Below are positions 22,380 to 33,490 of a stretch of DNA of 64,000 nt, piece by piece. Numbering within the stretch: the stretch's first letter is position 1; each line of letters opens with the position of its first letter. Source of the DNA: Jaltomata sinuosa (taxonomy: Eukaryota > Streptophyta > Magnoliopsida > Solanales > Solanaceae); assembly GCA_003996215.1 (NCBI GenBank), contig QJPP01000275.1:1113358-1177357 (forward strand), read 5' to 3'. The notes under the pieces are model-generated. The model was not told where the DNA came from. It saw only the letters and a program-made list of their open reading frames with translations, and searched no databases. The position numbers were made by a program, and so were the translations under genes.

Positions 22380-24492
22380 TTTAGGGCTAACCGGCACTAT
22401 TGACTTGCTCACAATCCATTCTTCATCAACCTCTATCATGTTAATAGTGGCTCCTCCGTGATTCGAGAGCGGGTTGTTATTAACATTTGGCGGTGCTGTT
22501 TGTAGTGTGACCACTCTTTGATCAATTAAATCCTGAATTGTTTGCCTCAGGTTAATGTAATCTTTGGTACTGTGTCCGGCACCTCCAGAGTGGTAAGCAC
22601 AATATAGTTCAGCCCTGAAGAAACGAGTGTCAGGATTTACAGGTTTGGATGGAATAGGTTGGATAAATCCGGTAGCCTTCAATCTCTCATATAATTGAGT
22701 TCTAGTTTCAGCTAACTGGGTGAAAGTCCGAGGAGCTTTCTTTTCTGAATTTGGACCGAGGGAGATTAGCATTGGTGGAAGGAGGAACCTGGCGATTATT
22801 CTGGTTCTCGGGAGCCTTTTGATACACTTGGAAGTTCTGGGGAGGAGCTTGGTAAGTGGGTTGCGCATTTGGTTGTGGAGCTTGTTATATGGGATGCATG
22901 TTTGGTTATGGAGCTTGGTATATGGGCTGCACGTTTGGTTGTGGATCTTGGTAAATAGGCTGAGTATAGTAAATCGGTTACGGATTTTGTGGAGCTGGGG
23001 GAGGGGTTGTTGGAACAAGTGATTTTTTGTAGTTGGCCCCGAAAGGTTTCTGCTATCTCGGGCTAGGACCAGAGGATACCGAAGACACTTCTTCCCTCTT
23101 TTTCTTTGGAAACCCTTCCGATCCTGAGGATGCCGAGGCTTTCGTAATCTTACCACTATGAAGACCCTCTTTGACAATTTCACCAATCTTAACTAGGTCG
23201 GTGAATTTTGCTTTAACTGCTGATATCATTTTGTCATAGAATTCTGACTCTTGAGAGCGCATAAACACCGCGCTTACCTCCTCTTTGGTCATAGGAGGTC
23301 AAACTCTCGCTGCCTTTTTTCGCCACCGATAGGCGTAATCTCAGAAGTCCTCATTTGATTTCTGCCTGATGTGACCTAGAGAGTATCGATCCGGGATAAC
23401 TTCCACGTTATATGCAAACCTTAGAGCAAAGTCTCGGGCCAGATCACTCCATTTGGACCACTTCTTTAGTTCTTGAGAGGTGAACCATTCCAAAGACTCT
23501 CTGCTAAGACTTCGGCTAAATAGTCTCATTAGCAGATCGTCGTTCTTTCGAGCACCGACCATTTGGTCACAGTAGCTTCTCAAATGGGCCTCAGGATTCC
23601 CAACACCATTAAAGGTCTCGAACTTGGGAATCTTAAATCCGTCTGGCAAGTCCATCTCTGGATGGATACAGTGATCGTCGTAGTCATAGACTTTCTCATA
23701 AGGAGATCCCCGAAACTCTCTAATCCTTGCTATCTCTTCTTTTATTTGAGCCATGTCATGATCACACTTTTTCTCCACGACCCTTAACTCTTTCTCCTTC
23801 TCCTTGTAGTGGTCAAGCTCAGGGCTTTCTTGGAGAGCGGTGTATGGTTCTACCATGGCATGGAAAGCAGGAGGTGGCATATTTTGGGTAGGTGGAGGCG
23901 GGACATGTGGAATGGCATTTGGGTATATGGGGGTATAATTATGCGGATTAGTGACATTGGGATAATTATTTTGGGAGTTGTAGGCATTCGATGGCATATT
24001 TTGATAATTTGGAGAGAGATATTGTGGATTGTAGGCACTTGGGTTATTATTTTGGTTGGTATGTTGGATAGGAGGAGTATAAATTTGATAGGAGGATCTG
24101 ATATGAGGGGGGATTACTGGAGAGAGGTTCGTTGGAAGGTCTAGGTGCGGAGGCGCAGGAGGGATATTTCCTGGATGGTTTTCAGTTAACGGGGAATTGA
24201 GCGGAGGGATTTGGAGAGGAGGTTGAGCGGTGCCTAGGTTTGGAGTGTTAGTGGCAATGGCCAAGCCATCCATATCCTTGGCTTTCTGTACTTCTTCTTG
24301 CATTTTTTCCAATTTTCTTGAAAGTTCTGCAATCATTTCATTCTGTTTGGAAATGACATTGTCGCGTACAGCCAAAGCGTTCTCTTCTTCATTATCAGTC
24401 ATTTTACCCTTAGCGAAGCGAGGGTTAGAGGAGGAATCTATTTGTGCCTTTGAGCGGATGAAATAGGGATGTTCGGCCAATTTTGTCAACAC
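22380..24492 (-). pseudogene. gag: gag pseudogene of the Ogre-like element
   Basis: The ATG at 24492 opens 383 codons: a predicted coiled coil (NEMIAELSRKLEKMQEEVQK), a Pro/Asn/Tyr-rich linker, and a capsid-like domain (KFETFNGVGNPEAHLRSYCD, LMRLFSRSLSRESLEWFTSQ, WSDLARDFALRFAYNV). A TGA at 23341 interrupts it, the same frame continues (23292-23053), several stops follow in a QPIYQAPQPN-type repeat, and a frameshift near 22725 leads to the C-terminal part with a zinc-knuckle-like CAYHSGGAGHSTKDY (final Cys replaced). The N-terminal capsid region is the best preserved coding sequence in the element. Confidence 0.9.
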
Positions 24493-25882
24493 AGATTAAT
24501 TTCTATTACCTGTTGAAGTAAAACAACTCAAAGGCCGATAAGTTAGATTCTATTGGTGACAAGCAATACAAGGTATTCAACTGGAAATAAACACACAAGA
24601 GTTGTTTTTCATCAAGGCAAATTGATCCATGGGTATTTGTTGGCTCAAGGGTTCGATGGACAGGATCGATTTTGGGGTAGGTAGATTCTATCAGGAGATT
24701 TGACTTGTTGAGTCTTTAGCACTCGATGTATCATCTGAATTATTTGGTATTTTTGTCAAAGTGGGGAAAAATTCTTTAAGGATAAGGGACGGGCCCTGAA
24801 AGGATGTAGTTTGGATAAGGCAAATTCGTTTTCCAAACAAGACTTAAAAGGGTTTTAAGAAGTCTTTGAATTTTTCTGGGGAAATTTGAAGAATTCCAAG
24901 GGCGATTTTGATCGGATTTTGCGGTGGGATTTTATCCTGCCTATGGGTTCTAAAATATTCGAATAGGAGTGGATCAATTCGTCTTTGATTTGAGCAACGC
25001 ACATAAGCACGTAAGACAGTTATATCACATAACAGTTCATAGCACGTCCTATACGGATATGTGACCTTTTTATGCCAAAGGTAGGCCTAACAAATTGAAG
25101 GATGCGTATGTCATTTGTAAACGTTCCATTGCCCAAAAATATATTTATACATATTGATTAAATAAAATAGGAGTATAAAATTGAGGGAAAAGGAATGTAC
25201 ATCAAAATCAGTCCCACGCAGGGGTACAATCCTAAACTAGGCCGTCGTGGTTGGTCCTTTATTCTCGGACTTCTTGAACTTCTTGAAATTTCTGAACGCC
25301 TTTTGGATGGAGATCTTCTTTTGATTTCAATGAGAGAAACCACCTAAATAATTCTCAACCCCGAGGAACAATGGTTCGTACAATCCGACATCACATCCTT
25401 CAATTAAACAAATAAGGGATGATCGTCTTTTATTGACTCGTGGTCAATAAATGCAAGGTGGTCTTTTCTAATGGGCTCAATACCCCTTAGATATTGGGTC
25501 ATCCTAGGTCAATGCCTAAAAATTGGGTTTTGGTTTAGCTCTACGCTAGGTGTCTAGAGTGGGTTTGTTTTGAAATAGACCGGGTCCCAAGTGGACAACT
25601 TGGGTTGAAAATACGATAGTCATTGGACGCATGACGTACCCGTAAACTATCATATTTTCGAGAAAGTGTTATTTGTGGCAGGAGGCCATGGGAACATGAA
25701 CCTCCCTAAACATAAATAAAATTGTATGCCATATGGCAGAATATGCTATGATATGCAATGTCAATATATTTTGCGAGAAAATAAACAAGTAAAGAAAGCA
25801 ATAAAGATTACTAATTATTATAATCCGAATAGTTAGTCAAATAGGTTAGTTGCAAACAATAAGGTTAGAACCTAGTTGAATT
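24493..25882 (-). other. Leader between PBS and gag of the Ogre-like element
   Basis: 1.4 kb with no domain I can recognise. Ogre elements often carry an extra ORF here, but only a 61-codon frame (25158-25343, minus) is present and I do not call it. Confidence 0.65.
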
Positions 25883-25901
25883 GTCCCCAGCAGAGTCGTC
25901 A
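25883..25901 (-). other. Primer binding site, tRNA-Arg type
   Basis: The minus strand reads TGACGACTCTGCTGGGGAC a few bases after the 5' LTR end. It closely resembles the TGGCGACTC.GCTGGGGA PBS complementary to tRNA-Arg used by Ogre elements. Confidence 0.85.
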
Positions 25902-25903
25902 TT

Positions 25904-28900
25904 TCTATTTTCGGGAAAAATGACTCGGTTATTGAAAATCATTTCGAAAATCCAATTTAAAGTTTCAAAACGTTTCCAATTTAAAAGAAGAGTCGCCACT
26001 TAGTTTTATAAAGGTAAAACCAAGACAAACTTATAAAATTTCTAAAGTTAAAAACAGATATAACTTTAAAAATCAGATATTAGGGTAAGAGTTCAAATTA
26101 ATACTCTTGGAAGGGTGTTAAGGCACCAAGAGTATCCGCTAACTCGCGGTTATCCGAACTTGTTTGAAAACAACTTATTTTGACTAACTTTGAAAAATCT
26201 TGATTATTCTTTGAAAAAAAGATATTTGATTTGATTTTTTATTTAGGAAACATCTTGTTTTCATTTGGAAAAGCATAATGAATTTGACAAGAAGAACGTA
26301 TGAAGGAAATATCTAAAAGAAAACACATTTGCTCGATTTAACGATTTAAAATGATTTAATCGTTTTCACATAAAGCCAACAAAAGTAATTAACAAGAAGT
26401 GTTTACTTTTTTGGAGATAATTCACTAAGTTAAAATTAGAGTTCAAATAAATATACAAATAATTCTAGAATTTATACAAGTAAATCATAAGAGGGAGGAA
26501 GAGGGATTAAGCCTTTGCTCAATCAAATTGGACTCTTGTCCAATACTAAAACCTGTCCTAATTTCTAAGATTTGGGCTTTAAGGTCCATTTTTACTGCTT
26601 TTAGATTTTTAGTCCATTTCCTCTCAATTTCCACCCATTTAGGCGGACTGTTGCTGCTATAGTATATGGGCTTGACCCATTTATTCATCTTTTCTCAATT
26701 TTATCCCATCTTGGGCTGCTGCTGTTCATGGGCTTGTCCCATTTTCTATTTTTGTTTGTATACCAACCCATACACAGGTTGTATGCCAGTGTATATCAGC
26801 TTCAAAATCTGTATATCTGCCCCCTTCGTTCGACGAGGCCGACTCGATGAAAGGTCGTTGAGTTTCAACTCAACAAAAAGATGCAAGGATAGCATGGGAA
26901 TCCCAGTGGACTCGAGATTCATGTGCCAAAATAAAAAGAAAAAAAGGAATTAGTATTTATTCACACAAGGAGTATTTCTTAAAGTCAAGTAATTGTTGGG
27001 ATGCAGTAGCAATAGGCAATCAAAAATAGAGAATATGTATTTATCTACATTATTACTCTTTAGGCAAAAATATTTGGGTTAACATGGCATACAAAGTTCT
27101 AAAAAAAAATCAGCCCAGACTAAACAAAGGAATTGGATCATCCTTCTCAGATTCTAAGTTTGGTATACCACACTTGATCATGTTGAAACAGAACTTCCGA
27201 AGCAATATTTAAACACATTTGGTTCATAATAGAAGGCTTATCATGTTCCATATTCAAGATTGAACAAATAGAACAAGCTAGACATAGTAGTGAGACTGGA
27301 CAAATTACATAAGAAAAAGCGCACAAAATGGTCACACATTACAGATCGATCATACGCAAAAGGGAACAATTTGCCACAGATTTATCTAAGACTTCGAATA
27401 GGTAAACATAACAGAATTGATGATGAAAACTCAGCAACTCATATTTTCAAAGAGACAGCTTCACTTAATAGGATCAATCATGATGCAAAAGGAAAAATTG
27501 GAAAGGAACAGAGGCTATACTAGAACTGATCATACAACACGCAGATTATGAAAATTAACACACAATAGTGAAGACATGGCCGAGACAATATAAGCATACT
27601 TGTATAGAACTGAAAATCTCTAAACCTTCATGTTCCACATTTCAGGGATTTCAAAGGGTCTGTGATTTACATTAAGGCCGACAAAGAAAAGAGGAGATAA
27701 CACAACCCAACTTTGGAATTAACATTTTTTATAACACATTGGAAGGAAAAAGAAGCAATCATTCAAATTGAATGATTTCAGCAAGCCTTTAATAGCTAAC
27801 AAATCACATACACAGAGAAGGAAAAGGAGAGAGGGGGTAATGTTCATTTCACGAATCTTGGAGTTTCAAGAACTTTCAGAGATGGAGATATACCATAAAG
27901 GGGTATATCCCATTTCTAGGTCTGACCTTCAGAAGAAATACATAACAAGGAAAACTTTTATGGCAAAACAGAAACAGAATCAGTAGGCAACAAGATAGCA
28001 TATTTCAAGAACAATCTGTTTCAACAACCAAGATCATGGGAAAAAGGAATCGTTACTTTATGATGCCACTCTCTCTACTCTAAACAGATCATGTAAACAT
28101 TTTTGAAAGTTACTCATTGGTCACAAAAATGACATAAAGAAATCTAAAGTGAACCTAAAACAAACTCAGTTTTCTATCCCATTTTTCATCACTATTTATC
28201 AATGACTAAAGGACAAGATAAAATGAGCAACAGTTCGTGTATTCTATGAGTTCAAAAATGGCAGAAAATGAATGTTTAATATCATTTAGAAACGAGATAA
28301 CTCGAAACACAAATCATCGCCTAAATTTTACAACTAGGACAAACAAAAACCACAAGTTTAAACTAAATCAAATAACCATAGAAGCATTGAACTTATACAA
28401 AAGGTCGATTCATGATCATAAAAAACACAACCTGCCTACATGATTCGTTTAAGATGAAAATATACTAAGACGTTGAACTACTAGGTTTCTAAAACAGTGG
28501 GAAATGGCCATATTTAGAGTGTTTTGAGCACATGAGAAGCATATGTTTACACCACATGGGCACATAAACGACCATGAAACAGTGAGCAATACCAAACAAG
28601 ATTCAACAATTTATAAAATCGAAAACAGTTTTGAAATTGGCAGAACAACTCCCAATGTTCTATTTTCGAACTTTCAACACAATAATCACATGGTATCAAA
28701 CAAGACCAGCTAAAACCAATACGAAAACTCTACGAACAACCACTCTACATTATACTAGTGCAGTAAAGAAGGAGAAGAACGAGATGTTTACCTTTCTTGG
28801 AGCAGCGACTGAGACAATGAGACTTCGTCGGAAACTTCACCACCGGAGTTTTAACCCACCTCGTCGGAATTCCACTCTTTTTGTGTATTTTCTTTTCTAG

Positions 28901-30143
28901 AAATTTTGGTTGCGTGAGATTAGTGGAATGCTCCACCAGAATCCCCAAATTTTTCCTCAAAATTCCCACACTTTACCTCAATAAAAGAGGGGGTTTATAT
29001 AGGAGATTTTCGGGTGAAATGGGGGGAAAACAGACGGGATATTTTGGGAATTTCCTCAGCTTGTTCTAGCAAGATTGAGCGACGTATGTACTGTAGTAGT
29101 ACGCATTTGAGGAGATTTCACCACAATTTTTGATAGAAACATTGAGAGGAGCCAGCTGTCCACTTCTAGAACCTTCTTGGTTCTTTGCCAGCTCGATTAT
29201 GACGGAGACGATGGGGAATTGGACGGCGTTTGGGAACGTTAAGGGTCGGGAGCTGTTGGTGAAGCTGTTGCTTCATCGTTTTGCAGCTGTTGGAGATGGA
29301 GTTAGGGTTTGTTTGTCTGGTGTGAGGACGATGAAGACGAAGGAGAGGGGTGGTGGGTTTTATGTTGTACGAGGCGCGTTATCTCATACAACGCATTCTT
29401 TTTTCTGGGAAAAGGAAATGCGTGAGGCGTGTTGGTGGAAATTAGAGGAGAGAAATACAGGCGGTGTGTGAGGTATGAGATATATGTATATGAGCTAAGG
29501 GGAATATAGGGAGCTGGGCCAGGTACGAGGCATTTGGAGGTGGGTTGTGAAGTGTTGAGCGGAATTGTGAGATGGGCCAGCGGATTTTGGGCTGAAGCAA
29601 AGGTTAAAAGGGTTGTAAGGTGGATTGAGGATTTGGCCACATTTTGCAAAATGTGGCCATTTTGAATTAAAGATGTAACCAAATTGAATAAGATTTAGGA
29701 AAATTCGGCTAGAATTTAAATATTTTTAGAGATTAGGCTAGACTAGGAGTAAAGATGAAATGATTAAAATTAATTACCCGAGTCTCCTTAAGCTTAAACA
29801 ATTTAAAATAATCATCATGTTTAACACATAATTACCTTTTTAATTAATCATAAAATTAATTTTTCAGTTAACTCTCATTTGAATGATTTTGGAGGAAAAT
29901 TAAATGTTTAATCTTTTAAAGAGATTTCTTATGAAATCAAACTTTAAAAATAATTCTTTAAGTAACTTATATAAATTTCACATAATCAAAATATGAAAAA
30001 TATAAATCAATACTCAGAACTATTATATAACTGATTTGAAAATATTTATCCTTTTAAACAAAACAATTATTTCAAAAATTGTTTAAAATTTAAAAGGCTC
30101 AAGATTAATTTGCAATGTGGCGGGTGAAAATTGGGTGTCAACA
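25904..30143 (-). repeat. Right (element 5') LTR of the Ogre-like element (~4240 bp)
   Basis: Pairs with 12062-16109 at very high similarity; sampled 60-bp windows show zero to two differences. It includes the extra 28258-28462 segment. Its inner boundary is slightly decayed (TAGA instead of AACA on the minus strand). Confidence 0.92.
28994..29001 (-). promoter_or_regulatory. Candidate TATA box of the Ogre-like 5' LTR
   Basis: The minus strand reads CTCCTATATAAACCCCC about 1.15 kb into the LTR, with the equivalent box TATATAAAA at 14973-14981 in the other LTR. A gag-directed transcript would run leftward from here. Confidence 0.55.
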
Positions 30144-30148
30144 CGTGG

Positions 30149-31685
30149 TACCCGAGCCAACCGTTAGTATTATCCCGTACCAGGCGTGGTACCCGAGCCA
30201 ACCATTTGTTATACCCGTACCAGGCGTGGTACCCGAGCTAACCGAATGTCAATTAATCCACAGTCAAATAATGAACAAACAACTTGTAAAACCAACAAGC
30301 AACACACCGTTCAATCCACAGACTGTAAAACAGGACCCTAGACATTCTAAACAATTCTTCTAAGCAATGCAATTCATACAAACACTTAGGTAAGAGTACA
30401 AGAATATACAACATTCACAGGAATCATAAGCCATCACCTACTCTCCTTTCCGGGTATATAATTTAGCCTCGACCTCCATCTGGAGGCCAAACACACTCAC
30501 ACTTTATTTATGAATAATGAACGGTTTCCTTTTTAGCATAATTTAACAACCACATTGATTTCAAAATTTGCATAAATAATAACAATGTGAATTACCACCC
30601 CTTAGCACTTAGCAAAACCAACACTACTTATCATGCCCTTCGTATTCCCAAAACCTCACCTAGGAATTTCCCATTTTCATACCCATTTAGTTATCCTTGC
30701 AATTCCCGGTTCCCCGAACCTTCCCGACATCCCAATCCCTGAGCCTTATGATCTTATCATACCAGGACAACATAAACAGTCCTAAATAATTATCAATAAC
30801 CCACAATTCAATCCAACCAATTCCTAGCACCTACATAACCAACACCAAATCCACCAGACTATGTACCCAGAGGCCTAATAATGGATTCTCCTTTCACACT
30901 ATACAATAAATACAGAATGTAAGCAGGTCTATTTACTCAATAAAAACCTAGCCTACCTGGGCACCAAGCAGCTACAATCGTGCATTTTTGGCTCCGTGGA
31001 GGCATTCTTGGCGGTCCTGCAGGCTCGAATTTGTGGTTTTGCATCCTTTTTACCGAAATTCCTCCTCCCCATGGCTCCCAAGCCTTGGAGCAGCCTAAGA
31101 GAGTTTTTGGAATAGCTCTCGTTTGTTTTGGGGCTGAATAGGAGAGAATGAAATTAAAAACCCATTTTTTGGGTTTCCTGGTCACGTCGCTCCACTATAG
31201 CGGTCCCCGCTCTGCTATAGCGGTATCACCGTAGCAGACCCTACCGCTATAGCGGTGCTGACCCGCATTGACTTCTGCTATAGCGGTAATTTTTCCGCTA
31301 TAGTGGAGGTCGCTACAGCGGTGTGTGGTTGTTGACACGGGACAAAAAGTCATAAAGTCCCCCAAAAGTGTCCATTTTATAACACACTTATTTTTTCAAC
31401 ATTCCAGAATAACTCTTTCACGTCAACCTCGATTTTGGGAGCTCTACTTACCCAAATTTGATTCTGAAAAGTCCCTTGGACTCCTCTATGTCTTAGCTAC
31501 AAGTAAAACTAGCTCGAACCAAGACATATAACCCAATCCTTACTCAGATTGCCCTAGACCCTACCTCGCTCCAAAACTGGTCGAGACTAGCCTAGCCCAA
31601 AATTTTTAACTCCCAAACCCAGAAGTTTTCTAACCCAAAACTTGGAACGAATGATTTATCCATAACGACGAACTTGGTCATTACA
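30149..31685 (-). repeat. Right LTR of the LARD-like element, part 2
   Basis: Continues the interrupted minisatellite unit after the duplicated CGTGG (30144-30148), with further units at 30178 and 30219. It then parallels 6575-8027, including a CTATAGCGG block at 31190-31330, and ends (element start) TGTAATGACC at 31685. Confidence 0.92.
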
Positions 31686-31690
31686 TCATC

Positions 31691-32095
31691 GATCCATTTG
31701 AGGTTCTCGAAATTATGGGTCCAGTAGCTTACAAGTTAGCACTGCCGCCTAGTTTATCGGGTGTCCATCTGGTATTTCATGTATCCATGCTTAAGAGATA
31801 CCATGGTGATGGAGACTACATCATCAAGTGGGATGAATTGTTACTTGATAAGGATTTTCGCTATGAAGAGGAGTCAGTTCTGATTCTTGATCGGGATGTC
31901 CAGAAATTAAGGACAAAGGTGATCAGTATGGTAAAGGTTCAATGGAATCATCATTCGATTGAGGAAGCCACTTGGGAAACTGAGAGGGACATGCGGGACA
32001 AGTACCCTCACTTGTTTGAGGATACAGGTACTACTCTTTCCTTCTTTATCTTTTCGTATTTTCGGGTTGATCATTCAGGGATGAACGATGGATAA
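31691..32095 (+). pseudogene. pol: Integrase C-terminus with chromodomain-like tail (resumed after nest)
   Basis: Reading resumes in frame with DPFEVLEIMGPVAYKL, the second half of the GPY/F module begun at 4877. The tail (31900-32020) contains KVQWNHHSIEEATWETERD, typical of the C-terminal chromodomain-like segment of plant chromoviruses, which tethers integration to heterochromatin. The stop is at 32093. This piece is open over its full length, unlike upstream pol. Confidence 0.93.
32070..32089 (+). promoter_or_regulatory. Stem-loop with GGGA loop just upstream of the 3' LTR
   Basis: ATCATTCA-GGGA-TGAACGAT forms a stem with one A/C mismatch and a GNRA-type tetraloop, 18 bases before the LTR start, where the polypurine tract is expected. 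Homologous hairpins occur at 8046-8065 and 49184-49203 (see findings). Confidence 0.5.
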
Positions 32096-32454
32096 ATTAG
32101 TATCTGTTGTAATGACCGAGTCCATCGTTATGGGTAAACTTTTTGTGCCAAGTTTTAGACTTAGAAAACTCCAGGTTTGGGAGTTTGAAATTCTGGGCTA
32201 GGCTAGCCTCGACCGGTTTTGGAATGAGGTATAGTCTAGGGAAATATGGGTGAGGATTAGGTTAGATGTCTTATTTTGAGCTAGTTTTCCATGTAGCCAA
32301 GACATAAAGGAATCTGGGAGACTTTTCAGAATCGAATTCGGGTAAGTAGAACTCCCGGAATCGAGGTTGACGTGAAGAGGTTGTTTCGGAAAATCGAGAA
32401 AATAAGTGTGTTGTAAAATGGAATAGTTTCAGAGATTTTATGACTTTGTGTAGC

Positions 32455-32570
32455 GGAGAAATTACCGCTACAGCAGAATTCAACGTCGGTCAGCCTCTGC
32501 TATAACAGACGAATTCGCTACGGCGGTACCGCTATAGCGGAGCGGACTGCTATAGCGGAGCGTGATGGGA
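32455..32570 (+). repeat. CTATAGCGG palindrome block in the LTR
   Basis: Several GCTATAGCGG-like words lie within about 115 bp, including a perfect CCGCTATAGCGG at 32529-32540. The block is about 350-460 bp into the LTR. Confidence 0.75.
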
Positions 32571-33296
32571 TTTAATGCAGAAACTTCTCCAAAAACATTC
32601 AATTTTCACAAGTTCATTTGGGAGAAGGGCTAGGGTGATTTCAGGCATCTTTCCTCCATTCTTCATTATTTTTCTTCCCTAAGGTAAGGTTTTTACTCTC
32701 CGAACACCGTAACACTTTTCCTATACGGTAGAATTGCTAGGAGTGGACTTGGAGAAAGGTTTGGAATGACTTAAGGAGGGTAAAATCTGGAGAAAAGGGG
32801 GGATTTTATGTGTAAAAGTTCTTGGGTGTTGCTAAATTTACTGTTTTATGATCATGTGACCTTAATTTCCTAATTTTATCCGTAAAAATGATAGAACTAG
32901 GTGAATTAATGGCGGAAAGCCCGAGAAAAGGGGTGGAATGATCATGGGTGGCCTGGGATTTAGGATTATACATAATCCGGGTGAAATTTAGGCCATAAAT
33001 ATTAATTATTGGTTATTGTGTGTTGTTTTAGACCAAGAATCGACAAGAACTTTGAGAAACGGGAAAGCTCCTGTTGTGTAGAGCTTTGGATCATTTCGAG
33101 GTAGGTGATGGTTTACTTCCTGTATGTTGTGTGTGTTTAAATACTCTTATCTAAGTATTTGTATGAAACGCATTGCTTAGGGGATGATTAGAAGTGTCTA
33201 ATAGTCTTGTTAGCAGTCTGGGAAATTGAACGTTGTATTGTGCTTGTTGGTTTTACAAGTTGATTGTTCATTTTTGTGATTGTGGATTGTTTGATT

Positions 33297-33490
33297 TTGG
33301 TTGGCTCGGGTACCACGCCTGGTACGGGATAATACTAATGGTTGGCTCGGGTACCACGCCTGGTATGGGGTAATACTAATGGTTGGCTCGGGTACCACGC
33401 CTGGTATGAAATATACTAACGGTTGGCTCGGGTACCATGCCTGGTATGGGATAATACTAACGATTGGCTCGGGTACCATGCCTGGTATGG
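33297..33490 (+). repeat. LTR minisatellite, ~40-bp units with GTACC..GGTAC palindrome
   Basis: Five tandem units each contain GGTACCACGCCTGGTA-type sequence followed by a TAATACTAA spacer. The same minisatellite is found in inverse orientation in the LARD-like LTRs. Confidence 0.9.

Larger units (their letters stand above)
12062..30143 (-). mobile_element. Ogre/Tat-like LTR retrotransposon, internally deleted, minus strand (18.08 kb)
   Basis: Perfect 5-bp duplication CGTGG at 12057-12061 and 30144-30148. On the minus strand the element begins TGTTGACACCC at 30143 and ends CCCAAAAACA at 12062. In order it has a 5' LTR, a tRNA-Arg-type PBS, a 1.4-kb leader, a damaged gag, remnants of pol, a 4.9-kb repeat-rich 3' UTR, a polypurine tract and a 3' LTR. 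Large size, long LTRs, the tRNA-Arg PBS and a long tandem-repeat 3' UTR are all known from Ogre elements. Protease core and RT-to-integrase are missing, so it cannot move alone. Confidence 0.93.
4878..31685 (-). mobile_element. Non-autonomous long-LTR (LARD-like) retrotransposon, minus strand
   Basis: Perfect 5-bp target duplication TCATC (4873-4877 and 31686-31690) flanks the element. On the minus strand it starts TGTAATGACC at 31685 and ends at 4878 with TGAAA, a one-base change from TGACA. Removing the Ogre-like insertion and its duplicated CGTGG leaves LTRs of 3158 bp (right, element 5') and 3150 bp (left, element 3') and an internal region of 2413 bp without recognisable gag or pol. LTR start, hairpin and PBS resemble the outer gypsy family, which probably supplied the proteins. 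Confidence 0.92.
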
